Shown: positions 43,653 through 51,834 of the stretch, one piece after another
How the letters are laid out: the number at the start of each line of letters is the position of its first letter
Position numbering within the stretch: position 1 is the stretch's first letter
Origin: JAHJDS01 sp964569795
GTDB taxonomy: Bacteria > Desulfobacterota > Desulfarculia > Desulfarculales > JAHJDS01
Length of the DNA stretch: 64,000 bases
Reading direction: 5' to 3'
NCBI GenBank assembly: GCA_964569795.1
Contig: CAZMVB010000009.1
Location: forward strand, 1 to 64,000
The notes under the pieces: model-generated
Told to the model about the DNA's origin: nothing
The model's database searches: none
What the model saw: the letters and a program-made list of their open reading frames with translations, nothing else
Program-made: the position numbers and the translations under genes

Positions 43653-44546
43653 GTGAACGTTTACGTCCGGGCCATGAGGCTGCCCTTCTGCACCGGATCG
43701 GTGCTGCCGGTGATCATCGTCGGGGCCTGGGTCTGGCCCCATCTGTCCTGGCCGTATTTCATCGCCTGCGTGGTCGGCGCGGCCTGCCTTCACCTGGGGG
43801 CCAATCTGATCAACGACTATTACGACGCCCGGGGCTCGGACCCGATCAACGTCCGGGCCACCCCCTTTTCCGGGGGCAGCCGGGTGATTCAGGAGGGGCT
43901 GCTGCCGGCCCGGACGGTCCTGACCATGGCCCTGACCTTTTTCGCCGTGGCCGTGGCCATCGGCCTGGCCCTGGTCTTCACCCACCGGCCCTGGGTGGCC
44001 GTGATCGGTCTGCTGGGCCTGCTGCTGGGCCTGCTGTATTCGGCGGCCCCGGTCCAGTTCATGACCCGGGGCCTGGGCGAGGCGGCCATCTTCCTGGCCT
44101 TCGGCCCGGTCCTGACCCTGGGGGCGGGCTACGTCCTGACCGGTGCCGTGACCTGGCAGGCCTTCCTGCTCGGCCTGCCCCTGGGCTGGATCATCACCGC
44201 CGTGCTGTGGATCAACCAGTTCCCCGACCTGGAGGCCGATCGGGACGCGGGCAAGGCGACCCTGGTGGTCCGGCTGGGCCTGCGTAGGTCGCGGCTGGTC
44301 TATGGGGCGCTGATGCTCCTGCCGTACCCGACCCTGATCGTCCTGTCCCTGCTCCGGGTCGTCCCCTGGTGGACCCAGGTGGCCTGGCTGTCCCTACCGC
44401 TGGCCCTCAAGGCCGTGACCATCGCCTGGAAGAATCCGGATGAGGTCCTGCCCGCCCAGGGCCTGACCATCATGACCCATACCGCCCACGGCCTGCTGAT
44501 CAGCCTCGGCCTGGTCCTGGGACACTACCTGACCCGGATCGGGTGA
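43653..44546 (+). CDS. UbiA-family prenyltransferase, MenA-like
   Basis: The 297-residue membrane protein has eight or nine helices and the two aspartate-rich prenyl-diphosphate motifs: NLINDYYDARGSD (about 51-63) and NQFPDLEADRDAGK (about 190-203). This matches 1,4-dihydroxy-2-naphthoate prenyltransferase, the menaquinone step, more than heme O synthase. The GTG start follows GGGAGG by seven bases. It overlaps ruvX by four bases, so the genes ubiA-like, ruvX and mltG form one transcript. Confidence 0.88.
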   Translation: MNVYVRAMRLPFCTGSVLPVIIVGAWVWPHLSWPYFIACVVGAACLHLGANLINDYYDARGSDPINVRATPFSGGSRVIQEGLLPARTVLTMALTFFAVAVAIGLALVFTHRPWVAVIGLLGLLLGLLYSAAPVQFMTRGLGEAAIFLAFGPVLTLGAGYVLTGAVTWQAFLLGLPLGWIITAVLWINQFPDLEADRDAGKATLVVRLGLRRSRLVYGALMLLPYPTLIVLSLLRVVPWWTQVAWLSLPLALKAVTIAWKNPDEVLPAQGLTIMTHTAHGLLISLGLVLGHYLTRIG

Positions 44547-45043
44547 TGACCGCCCCCGCGGCCGGCGACCCGCCCCCCCGGCCCGCCCCGGGGCGGATCT
44601 TGGGTCTGGATCCGGGCCGGAAACGGATCGGCGTGGCCCTGAGCGACGAGTGGCGTCTGATCGCCACGCCCCTGACGGTCATCGTCCGGAAATCCGGACC
44701 GGCCGGCCTCGAGGCCGCGGTCGAGGAGGTGGCCCGCCTGGTCCAGGAACACGGGGTGGTCGAGGTCGCCTGCGGCCTGCCCAAGAACATGGACGGCTCG
44801 CTGGGGCGGTCCGGCCGGGCGGTGATGGATTTCGCCCAACGCCTCCAAGACCGGCTCGACTGCCCGGTGACCTTTGTTGACGAGAGACTGACCTCGATCC
44901 AGGCCGAGCGGGTCCTGCTCCAGGCCGACGTCAGCCGGGGCAAGCGCCGGGCGGCAATCGACAAGATGGCTGCGGCCCTGATCCTCCAGGGCAGACTGGA
45001 CGCGGACAAGAATCTTACCTCACCCGGAGACCCGTCATCATGA
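44543..45043 (+). CDS. ruvX: Putative pre-16S rRNA nuclease/Holliday junction resolvase RuvX (YqgF)
   Basis: The 166-residue protein has the RNase H-like nuclease motifs of YqgF: ILGLDPGRKRIGVALSD, GLPKNMDGSLG, VTFVDERLTS and DKMAAALILQ. Members process the 5' end of 16S rRNA and may act on DNA junctions. ATG at 44546 is an alternative to the GTG at 44543. It overlaps mltG by four bases, the usual ruvX-mltG pairing. Confidence 0.93.
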   Translation: MMTAPAAGDPPPRPAPGRILGLDPGRKRIGVALSDEWRLIATPLTVIVRKSGPAGLEAAVEEVARLVQEHGVVEVACGLPKNMDGSLGRSGRAVMDFAQRLQDRLDCPVTFVDERLTSIQAERVLLQADVSRGKRRAAIDKMAAALILQGRLDADKNLTSPGDPSS

Positions 45044-46263
45044 TGCGGACGCTGATGATCGTCCTGGCCGTCGTGGTCGTCCTCTTGGTCGGCCTGGGCT
45101 TCTGGATCAAACGTCAGATCTACACCCCGGTGGCCGTGCCCGCCTCCTTGGCCCAGTTGCCGCCCACCCGGGGCGTGCCCTGGCTGGCCATGGCCGAGTT
45201 GTTCGAATCGGGACGGCTGTACAGCCCCTACCCCCTGGTCCTCCGGATCAAGCGGGGGATCAGGTTCCGGGACCTGGCCGCCCAGCTCAAGCAACGGGGA
45301 CTCATCCGCAGCCAGTTACTGTTCATCCTCCTGGCCAAGGTCACCCACAAAGAGAACCGGCACCAGCACGGCCTCCACGTCATCAAGGGGCCCTTGAACG
45401 CCCTCCAGCTCCTGGCCGAGATCACCAAGCCCGGCCTCAAGGCCGAACACAATCCGGTCCTGATCCCGCCGGGCAAGAACATCTGGGAGGTGGCGGCCAT
45501 TCTCCAGAACAAGGGCGTGGCCGACCGGGTCCGGTTCATCCGACTGGCCTTTGACCCGGTGGAGGTCAAGGCCCTGGGCCTGCCGGGCAACAGCGTCGAG
45601 GGCTACCTCTTTCCGGACACCTATGACATGCCCCGGGGCAAGGGGGCCCGCTGGGCCCTGTCCACCATGGTCAAGCGCTTTTTCGAAAAGTACCGGCACC
45701 TCGAGGCCCAGGCCCGGACCGCCGGCCTGACCATGGAGCAGGTGGTGACCATGGCCTCGATCGTGGTCCGCGAGGCCGGACCCGGGGAGCGGAAAAAGAT
45801 CGCCGGCGTCCTGTACAACCGGCTCAATTTCCGCGACCGCCGCGGCCGGCTCCAGCCCATGCCCCTGGCCATGGATCCGACGACCATCTACGGTGTGCTC
45901 CTGGCCGAAAACCGGGTCCGGCTCCGCCGGGCCTTGCGGGGCAAGGACGTGAGTTTCGTGGTCACCACCAATTTCAACCTCAAAAAGGTCCACCTCCAGG
46001 ACCCCACCAATCCCTACAATACCTACCTCCACGCCGGCCTGCCCCCCGGGCCGATCGCCAGTCCGGGCCTGGCCTCGCTCAAGGCCGTGCTCGAGCCGGA
46101 ACGGACCAGATACCTCTATTTCGTGGCCAAGGACGACGGGACCAACACCCACCACTTCTCGGTCACCTCGGCCGAGCACGCCCTGGCCGTGGCCTGCTAT
46201 CAGAAGCGGCCCAAAAACCAGGCCGCCTGCCGGCGCCTGGAGCAGATGAAACGCCGGCCCTAG
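45040..46263 (+). CDS. mltG: Endolytic murein transglycosylase MltG
   Basis: The 407-residue protein has one N-terminal membrane helix (about 2-22), a LysM-like domain (RFRDLAAQLKQRGLIRS) and the YceG catalytic domain with GYLFPDTYDMPRG, MASIVVREAG (the catalytic glutamate is in REAG) and LPPGPIASPG. It cuts nascent glycan strands and so sets their length, in the periplasm. A Cys/basic tail ends the protein. It shares the transcript with ruvX. Confidence 0.94.
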   Translation: MMRTLMIVLAVVVVLLVGLGFWIKRQIYTPVAVPASLAQLPPTRGVPWLAMAELFESGRLYSPYPLVLRIKRGIRFRDLAAQLKQRGLIRSQLLFILLAKVTHKENRHQHGLHVIKGPLNALQLLAEITKPGLKAEHNPVLIPPGKNIWEVAAILQNKGVADRVRFIRLAFDPVEVKALGLPGNSVEGYLFPDTYDMPRGKGARWALSTMVKRFFEKYRHLEAQARTAGLTMEQVVTMASIVVREAGPGERKKIAGVLYNRLNFRDRRGRLQPMPLAMDPTTIYGVLLAENRVRLRRALRGKDVSFVVTTNFNLKKVHLQDPTNPYNTYLHAGLPPGPIASPGLASLKAVLEPERTRYLYFVAKDDGTNTHHFSVTSAEHALAVACYQKRPKNQAACRRLEQMKRRP

Positions 46264-46267
46264 CCCC

Positions 46268-46295
46268 TTGACCTGAGGCCCAAAAATGCCATAAT
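46268..46295 (+). promoter_or_regulatory. Candidate sigma70 promoter for the TPR gene
   Basis: TTGACC, 16-base spacer, CATAAT, just after the mltG stop. The leader that follows is GC-rich and holds an 8-bp hairpin CGACTCTG/CAGAGTCG (46429-46449). Confidence 0.55.
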
Positions 46296-46495
46296 AAATT
46301 TCAGGGCCGGTCCGAGTCCACGGGCTCCCGGCAGGGATGCACCGGGCTCGGCCGGTCGAGTTGCACAACACGATTGGCGTGGCGGTCAAACCGGTTGTGG
46401 CGACCGCCGCGTCCTGGAAAGGGCAGGGCGACTCTGGCCGACAGAGTCGTGAGGGGCGCCGGGCGTTGGAGAACAATCCGTCCAGTAAGAACGGA

Positions 46496-47278
46496 ATGGA
46501 TCCGGGCAAGGTCCGGGCCATCTGGGACAAGGTCAGCCGCACCAAGGAGGCGCTGGCCCACGAGGACATCCAAAACGCCCTGAAAGATGTCGTTCAGGCC
46601 CTGACCCTGTTCGTGGGCTCCAAGATGCTCAAGAACGAGCGGGAGGCCCTGACCGAGGAGATCGACAATCTCCTCTACCGCCTCATCTCGGACAACACCT
46701 TCAAGCGGACCTTTGGACCGGTCTCCTTTCCGGCCGGACACGATTACCAGACCGTCATCGAGTTTTTCGAAAAGCTGGCCAAGGTCGGCGGGGAGATCCC
46801 CGAGGCGGTCATGGAAGAGGCCGACACCCTGCGGGCCCAGGGCCAGGTCCAGGCCGCGGCCGACAAGATCAAGGCCCTGATCATCGAGTATCCCCTGGAT
46901 CTGGACCTGCACCTCCAGGTCGGGGAAACGCTGCTCGGGTGGGAGCAGTACGAGGACGCCCGGGAGGTCCTGGAAGAGCTGCTCGACCGGCACCACAACC
47001 CGGTCCTGGTCCTGAACCGCCTGGCCATGGCCCTCAAGCGGCTCAAGCGATTCAACGAGGCCATCGATCGTTACAAGCAGGCCCTCAAACTGGCCCCCCG
47101 GGACGAGGGACTGTATTTCAACCTGGCGGTGACCCTGGCCGAGACCCGGGAATTGGCCGCGGCCAAGAAGGTCCTGGAGATGGCCTTGAACCTCAGGCCG
47201 GAATTTCCCCAGGCGTCACAATTGCTTGAAACTATTGAGCAAGCCCTGTCCAAGGACCAGAGGCTCAAGGACGACTGA
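46496..47278 (+). CDS. TPR-repeat protein
   Basis: Starting at the ATG at 46496 (MDPGKVRAIWDKVSRTKEALAHEDI) the protein has 260 residues. The N-terminal half is a charged helical region; the C-terminal half holds three TPR units (LDLDLHLQVGETLLGWEQYEDAREVLEELL, NRLAMALKRLKRFNEAIDRYKQAL, YFNLAVTLAETRELAAAKKVLEMAL). It is cytoplasmic and probably an adaptor. Upstream in-frame starts at 46337 (ATG) and 46466 (TTG) exist, but their codons look non-coding. A promoter is seen at 46268. Confidence 0.8.
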   Translation: MDPGKVRAIWDKVSRTKEALAHEDIQNALKDVVQALTLFVGSKMLKNEREALTEEIDNLLYRLISDNTFKRTFGPVSFPAGHDYQTVIEFFEKLAKVGGEIPEAVMEEADTLRAQGQVQAAADKIKALIIEYPLDLDLHLQVGETLLGWEQYEDAREVLEELLDRHHNPVLVLNRLAMALKRLKRFNEAIDRYKQALKLAPRDEGLYFNLAVTLAETRELAAAKKVLEMALNLRPEFPQASQLLETIEQALSKDQRLKDD

Positions 47279-47295
47279 GGCCGCGGTCCAAAAAA

Positions 47296-47323
47296 TTGAC
47301 TCGCGACTTGCGATCATGATAGT
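47296..47323 (+). promoter_or_regulatory. Candidate sigma70 promoter for the VCBS-repeat gene
   Basis: TTGACT, 16-base spacer, GATAGT, about 45 bases before the ATG at 47367. Confidence 0.5.
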
Positions 47324-47366
47324 GTCTTCTGACGATACCGGCCAATAACCAAACAACGGGGATTAA

Positions 47367-48983
47367 ATGAAACGCGTGGTCTTGTTTACAGGGCTGTTCG
47401 CCCTGTTTCTGGCCCTGTGCCTGCCCCTGAAACTGCAGGCGGCCGTGATTCGGGTGGCCGTGCTGCCGTTCAATATCAATGCCCCGCGGGGAAACGAGTA
47501 CCTCGGCCGGGGATTGATGGACATGCTGTCCACCCGTCTGACCTGGCCCGGGCGGGTCGAGGTCATGGACCGGGGACGGGTCCAGGCCGCCGTGAAGCGG
47601 GTAGGGCGGCGCGTCACCCGCGAGCTGGCCATCAAGATCGGCCACTATCTGGGGGCCGATTACGTGATCTTCGGGTCCCTGACCAAGATCGGCCAGTCAA
47701 TCAGCCTCGACGCCGAAATAATCAACCTGTCCACCGGGAAGACCATTCTCAGCCTCTCGGCCCGGGCCCCGAAAATGGACAACCTGATTCCCCGGGTGGA
47801 CAACTTCGCCCGGCGCATCAGCCGTCAGGTCTTCGGCCGCGGGCCCGGGGGCCGGGCCGCGGCCACCGGACCCCGGACCTATCCCGGCTCGGGGGTCTCG
47901 CCCCTGAGTCCGGCCTATCTCCGGATTCTGGGCGGCCTGGCCTCGGAGAACATCTGGCGCAGCCCCCGGTTCAACGAGATCGTCCAGGGGCTGGCCTTCG
48001 ACGACCTGGACAAGGACGGCAAGTTCGAACTGGTCGTCCTGTTCACGCATTCGCTGTCCATCTACCGCATGGTGAACAACCGCTTCATCCGCCTGTTCCG
48101 GTACAAGGTGGGCCGCGGTATCCAGAACCTGTTTGTGGACACGGCCGACATCAACGGCAACGGCTACCCCGAGATCTTCGTCAGCGCGATCCATGGCGAA
48201 CAGACGGCCTCCTACGTCCTCGAGTACAGCGGCGGGACCTACCGGGTGATCGTCAAGAACTCCGACTGGTACTTCCGCGTGATCAAGATGCCCATGCATC
48301 GGCCCATACTCTATGGGCAGCACAAGGCCGTGGGCGTGGCCTTCCTGCCGGGCTCGCTGTCCATCCTCAAGTGGGGCGGCAACGACTACGTCGCCGCCAG
48401 CGGCGCCGGCATGCCCCGCGAAATCAACGTCTTCAATTTCGCCCTGGCCAACATGGACCGCTCCGGCGGCCCGACCATCGCCATGATCAACCCCAGCTTC
48501 CTGCTCTACGTCATCAAGCAGGACGGCCAGGTCCTCTATGAATCGGACTCCTATTTCGCCCGCTCGGACAAGGCCATCAGGGTCTCCGTGTTCCAAGGCC
48601 TGGACCAGGAGACCTGGTACTACTTCCCGGCCCGGATCAGGGTGTACGACCTCAACGGCGACGGCCGCAGCGAGCTGATGGTCATCCAGCACCGCCAGCG
48701 CGGTCTAGACAGCCTGCTCAAGGTGGGAACCGTGGAACTCAGCCACGGCGCGGTCATCTGTTACGCCTGGCGCAAGGTCAGCCTGTTCGAGCTGTGGCGG
48801 ACCCAGCGCCTGAGCGGCCGGACCGTGGACTTCATCATCGGACCGCTCAACAACGACGGCAAGATCCGCATCGTCCTGGCCGTGGTCCAGAAGGGCCGGC
48901 GGGGATTGTTTTCCCGGAGCTACAGTCACCTGATCAGCTTCGATCTGGACGTAAACCGGCTGTACCAGCAGCGTCGCCGCTGA
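47367..48983 (+). CDS. Exported protein: CsgG/FlgO-like N-terminus plus VCBS/FG-GAP beta-propeller
   Basis: The 538-residue protein has a signal peptide (MKRVVLFTGLFALFLALCLPLKLQA). Residues 28-150 resemble the CsgG/FlgO/TolB-N fold (IRVAVLPFNINAP, EYLGRGLMDMLSTRL, LGADYVIFGSLTKIG). From about 190 it has FG-GAP/VCBS-like repeats with acidic calcium-type loops (FDDLDKDGKFELVV, DTADINGNGYPEIFVSA, YDLNGDGRSELMV). It probably sits on the outer membrane or cell surface, possibly binding a ligand. A stand-alone gene, with a promoter at 47296. Confidence 0.85.
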   Translation: MKRVVLFTGLFALFLALCLPLKLQAAVIRVAVLPFNINAPRGNEYLGRGLMDMLSTRLTWPGRVEVMDRGRVQAAVKRVGRRVTRELAIKIGHYLGADYVIFGSLTKIGQSISLDAEIINLSTGKTILSLSARAPKMDNLIPRVDNFARRISRQVFGRGPGGRAAATGPRTYPGSGVSPLSPAYLRILGGLASENIWRSPRFNEIVQGLAFDDLDKDGKFELVVLFTHSLSIYRMVNNRFIRLFRYKVGRGIQNLFVDTADINGNGYPEIFVSAIHGEQTASYVLEYSGGTYRVIVKNSDWYFRVIKMPMHRPILYGQHKAVGVAFLPGSLSILKWGGNDYVAASGAGMPREINVFNFALANMDRSGGPTIAMINPSFLLYVIKQDGQVLYESDSYFARSDKAIRVSVFQGLDQETWYYFPARIRVYDLNGDGRSELMVIQHRQRGLDSLLKVGTVELSHGAVICYAWRKVSLFELWRTQRLSGRTVDFIIGPLNNDGKIRIVLAVVQKGRRGLFSRSYSHLISFDLDVNRLYQQRRR

Positions 48984-48999
48984 GGGAGCACGTTTTTGC

Positions 49000-49028
49000 T
49001 TGACTAGTCGGGCGCGCCTTATTAATTA
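49000..49028 (+). promoter_or_regulatory. Candidate promoter of tRNA-Met
   Basis: TTGACT, 17-base spacer, TAATTA, ending 25 bases before the mature tRNA. Confidence 0.4.
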
Positions 49029-49052
49029 ATGGCGGCGTGCCTCGAAAAAAAC

Positions 49053-49129
49053 GGCGGTGTAGCTCAGTTGGTCAGAGCATGCGGCTCATATCCGCAGTGT
49101 CCGGGGTTCAAGTCCCTGCACCGCCACCA
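49053..49129 (+). tRNA. tRNA-Met, elongator type (anticodon CAT)
   Basis: The 77-nt cloverleaf has acceptor GGCGGTG/CACCGCC, D-arm with AGCTCAGTTGGTCAGAGC, anticodon stem TGCGG/CCGCA with CAT at 49087-49089, T-arm GGGGTTCAAGTCCC and an encoded CCA. It lacks the three G-C pairs of initiator tRNA and starts with a paired G. A lysidine-modified tRNA-Ile cannot be fully excluded. Confidence 0.92.
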
Positions 49130-49171
49130 CTTCAGGGGGCGGCGGACTGCCTCCCCGGGGAGCGCCGGGGG

Positions 49172-49199
49172 TTGACAACCGAATTAATCTAATTATATT
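49172..49199 (+). promoter_or_regulatory. Strong sigma70 promoter before the FmdB-type gene
   Basis: TTGACA, 16-base AT-rich spacer, TATATT. Predicted start about 49206, giving a 70-nt leader with a CCGGCCC/GGGGCCGG hairpin. Confidence 0.65.
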
Positions 49200-49276
49200 A
49201 AGGCTGGAGGTCCGGCCCGGCAGGGGCCGGATATAGTGCTCGAGGGGCTCCATCCCTGTTCGTGATGGAGGGAGAC

Positions 49277-49549
49277 ATGCCGATCTACGAATACCAGTGC
49301 CAGAAATGCTCCAAGATCACCGAGGAGCTGCAGAAATTTTCCGATCCGCCCCGGCGGAAGTGCCCCCACTGCGGCGGCAAGGTGGAAAAGCTCATGTCTT
49401 TGGGCAGTTTTCACCTGAAGGGCTCGGGCTGGTACGTCACCGACTACAAGGGCAAGAACAGTTCGACCGCCGAGACCCCCAAGGCGGACAAGGCCGAAAA
49501 GACCGAGACCAAAAAAGAGTCAAAAAAGGCCGAGAAGAGCGGCGACTGA
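49277..49549 (+). CDS. FmdB-family zinc-ribbon protein
   Basis: The ATG at 49277 follows GGAGGG and gives 90 residues. The first 45 form the FmdB zinc ribbon: MPIYEYQCQKC...RKCPHCGGKVEKL, with two CxxC pairs. A GSGWYVTDYKGK segment follows, then a Lys/Glu-rich disordered tail. Proteins of this family are putative regulators; their target is not established. It has its own promoter (49172) and terminator (49578). Confidence 0.9.
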   Translation: MPIYEYQCQKCSKITEELQKFSDPPRRKCPHCGGKVEKLMSLGSFHLKGSGWYVTDYKGKNSSTAETPKADKAEKTETKKESKKAEKSGD

Positions 49550-49577
49550 TCTTTTTCGCTACAAGTGTCTTGACAGA

Positions 49578-49607
49578 CCCCGTCCCCCCAAGGGGGCGGG
49601 GTTTTTT
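49578..49607 (+). terminator. Rho-independent terminator after the FmdB-type gene
   Basis: CCCCGTCCCCC pairs with GGGGGCGGGG across a short loop and is followed by TTTTTT, 29 bases past the stop codon. Confidence 0.9.
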
Positions 49608-49686
49608 ACAATTACAATCGATCAGAGGCGCGGTCACGGTCCGGGCCGCCCGCCCCCTCGATCAAACCCACGCCCGGGAGGCCGTG

Positions 49687-50046
49687 ATGGACCAGCCGAC
49701 CCTGCTCAAGAACATCCCGTACCAAAAACCTCAGAACCTGGTCGATCTGGTGGACTACGAGGAGGGCCGGGTGGTCAGCCGGACCTTTGCCCAGAACCCC
49801 GGCCTCAGCCTGACCCTGTTCGCCTTTGACCAGGGCGAGGGCATCAGCGCCCACACCGTCTCGGCCGACGCCCTGGTTCTGGTCTTGGACGGCGAGGCCA
49901 CGGTCGAGATCGGCGGCCGGGTGATGAAGGTCGGGGCCGGCCAGGTGGTGGCCATGCCCCAGGGCGTGCCCCACGCCCTGACCGCCGAGGAGCGGTTCAA
50001 GATGCTGCTCACCGTGGTCAGACCGCTAAGCAGTATTCCCGATTGA
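49687..50046 (+). CDS. Cupin-domain protein
   Basis: The ATG at 49687 follows GGGAGG and gives 119 residues with a single small cupin barrel: GEGISAHTVSADALVLVLDGEATVEIGGR and VVAMPQGVPHALTA. One metal-ligand histidine pattern (H in SAHTV, E/H later) is partly conserved. The substrate is unknown; relatives are often enzymes or regulators binding small ligands. It stands between fmdB and hisS. Confidence 0.85.
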   Translation: MDQPTLLKNIPYQKPQNLVDLVDYEEGRVVSRTFAQNPGLSLTLFAFDQGEGISAHTVSADALVLVLDGEATVEIGGRVMKVGAGQVVAMPQGVPHALTAEERFKMLLTVVRPLSSIPD

Positions 50047-50057
50047 CAGTTTTAGCC

Positions 50058-50176
50058 GGGGAGGCTACTGATAGGGGTGTCCGCGCCCCGGGGGACTGGC
50101 CGCGAACCAGGGAACCCGACGCCCTGGTGCCCGGGGGCTGACTTGACACCCCGGCGCGGGCCGGTGTAGCCTCCCC
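50058..50176 (+). promoter_or_regulatory. Nested four-stem structured region before hisS
   Basis: Four perfect stems nest inside one another: 50058-50068 with 50166-50176 (GGGGAGGCTAC), 50074-50081 with 50145-50152 (GGGGTGTC), 50086-50092 with 50130-50136 (CCCCGGG), and 50106-50112 with 50122-50128 (ACCAGGG). The result is a rod of about 119 nt. Two TTGACA hexamers (50043 and 50143) sit next to the outer arms, so it may be either an RNA or a promoter/operator region. Alternative pairing ATAGGGG/CCCCTAT exists. No known RNA family is recognised. Confidence 0.5.
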
Positions 50177-50199
50177 TATTTGGCGCTCAGGCAGGGGCC

Positions 50200-51813
50200 A
50201 TGGCTGACAAACCCAAAAAAATCGCCTCCGTACGCGGCATGAAGGACCTCCTCCCGCCCGAGAGCGACCTGTGGCGGTTCATGGAGGAGGCCGCCCGCTT
50301 GACCTTCGGGACCTACGGCTACCGCGAGATCCGGACCCCGGTCCTGGAGAGGACCGAACTGTTCGCCCGGGCCATGGGGGCGACCACGGACGTGGTCCAG
50401 AAGGAGATGTACACCTTCACCGACCGCTCAGGCGACTCGCTGACCCTCCGACCCGAGGCCACGGCCGGGGTCTGCCGGGCCTTTATTCAGGAGGGGCTCT
50501 ACAGCCAGGGCCAGTTCAAGTTCTTTTCGCTCGGCCCCATGTTCCGACACGAGCGGCCGCAAAAGGGGCGCTTCCGGCAGTTCACCCAGTTCAACGTCGA
50601 GGCCCTGGGTTTTTCCGAGCCCATGATCGACGCCGAGCAGATCGTGATGCTGACCCAGCTTCTGGACCGGCTGGGGGTGCAGAACGTCGAGATCCACCTC
50701 AACTCCCTGGGCGACGACACCTGCCGGCCAATATATAAAACGGCCCTGATCGAGTTTTTCGCACAGTACGAGCCTCGGCTGTGCCAGGACTGCCGCCGGC
50801 GGATGCGGGAAAACCCCTTGCGGGTCCTGGACTGCAAGCAGGAGGGCTGCCAAAAAATAGCGGCCCGGGCCCCGACCCTGTCCACCTTTTGGTGCGACGA
50901 TTGCCGGGCCCACTTCGAGGCCGTCCAGGAATTTTTGCAGGCGGCCGGGGTGAAGTACACCGTCGATCCGAGGCTGGTACGCGGCCTGGACTACTACACC
51001 CGGACCACCTTCGAGGCCCTGGCCGGCGAGCTGGGGGCCCAGAACGCGGTGGCCGGCGGCGGGCGTTATGACAACCTGATCCGGGAGTTGGGCGGCCCGG
51101 ACACCCCGGCCATTGGGTATGCGGTCGGGGTCGAGCGGCTGTCCCTGTTGGTCGATCAGGAACTGGTTGAGAAACCGAAATGCGAATTATTCATTGCCGC
51201 ATTAGGAAAGAAGGCAAGGAGAGAAGCATTTGCTGAGGCTTCACTTTTACGTCGCTCTGGTTTGTGGGTAGAAATGGACCCATCTGACCGAAGCTTACGA
51301 TCACAGATGAAAAAGTCTGATCGTTTAGAAGCGAGAAAAACAAAAATTGTTGGCGAAGAAGAAATTGAGAAAGGAGAAGCTATATATAGAGACATGGAGA
51401 CCGGTCAGCAGGAAGTAGTTCCCTCTCCGCCTATTGGGACCTTAAGGCAACTTGCGCTTCCAAACCTCTATGCGCTTAATGTCTTTTCATCATTAAAAGA
51501 ATTAAGCAGTTTCTTTGAACAAGCAAAGAAACTTAGCGCAACAGTAGACTCAATCAAAATACCACAACTAATCAAAGCCCAACAAGCTATGATAAAGCAA
51601 TATGAACCGTTACTAGAAACTTTTTCTAAAACCGCACAAACAATGGGTCTAGACCAACAACTATTCGAGCGACTGAAAATGTTTAGAAATTTGTATTCGC
51701 ATTCATATGCTTTTGCTAAGTTGGCAATGCCTACTGATGAAAAAGGTCAGAAAGATCAACAAACTTCAAAAAAAACATCCAATATTGAAACTGAAGAAGA
51801 CAAGGATGTTTAG
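50200..51813 (+). CDS. hisS: Histidyl-tRNA synthetase with an AT-rich 3' third and a C-terminal extension
   Basis: The class II core is clear: SVRGMKDLLPPES at the start, FRHERPQKGRFRQFTQFNVEALG (motif 2), GLDYYTRTTFEA and GGGRYDNLI, and motif 3 in GYAVGVERL. From base 51165 (residue 322) the DNA turns abruptly AT-rich, but it still encodes a normal anticodon-binding domain (ELFIAALGKKARREAFAEA...QMKKSDRLEARKTKIVGEEE, about 327-407). About 125 further residues follow that HisS lacks: a helical tail with the motif RNLYSH (496-501) and a charged end. The 537-residue length is about 110 above normal. The gene seems to be a recombinant; it is probably functional as the essential synthetase. Confidence 0.9.
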   Translation: MADKPKKIASVRGMKDLLPPESDLWRFMEEAARLTFGTYGYREIRTPVLERTELFARAMGATTDVVQKEMYTFTDRSGDSLTLRPEATAGVCRAFIQEGLYSQGQFKFFSLGPMFRHERPQKGRFRQFTQFNVEALGFSEPMIDAEQIVMLTQLLDRLGVQNVEIHLNSLGDDTCRPIYKTALIEFFAQYEPRLCQDCRRRMRENPLRVLDCKQEGCQKIAARAPTLSTFWCDDCRAHFEAVQEFLQAAGVKYTVDPRLVRGLDYYTRTTFEALAGELGAQNAVAGGGRYDNLIRELGGPDTPAIGYAVGVERLSLLVDQELVEKPKCELFIAALGKKARREAFAEASLLRRSGLWVEMDPSDRSLRSQMKKSDRLEARKTKIVGEEEIEKGEAIYRDMETGQQEVVPSPPIGTLRQLALPNLYALNVFSSLKELSSFFEQAKKLSATVDSIKIPQLIKAQQAMIKQYEPLLETFSKTAQTMGLDQQLFERLKMFRNLYSHSYAFAKLAMPTDEKGQKDQQTSKKTSNIETEEDKDV

Positions 51814-51830
51814 TAATTATCTAGGAGACC
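51165..51830 (+). other. AT-rich segment replacing the 3' third of hisS
   Basis: GC content drops sharply at about 51165 and rises again at aspS (51835). The segment encodes the anticodon-binding domain and the extra tail of HisS. No leftover of the original GC-rich 3' end is seen downstream, so it looks like replacement and not simple insertion. No repeats were found at the borders by eye. Confidence 0.75.
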
Positions 51831-51834
51831 GACC

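Noticed and set aside
50058..50176. 6S RNA or small SRP RNA
   Set aside because: Rod shape and length fit loosely, but the SRP apical GGTCAGG...GGAAGGAAGC motif is absent and no 6S central bubble sequence is recognisable.
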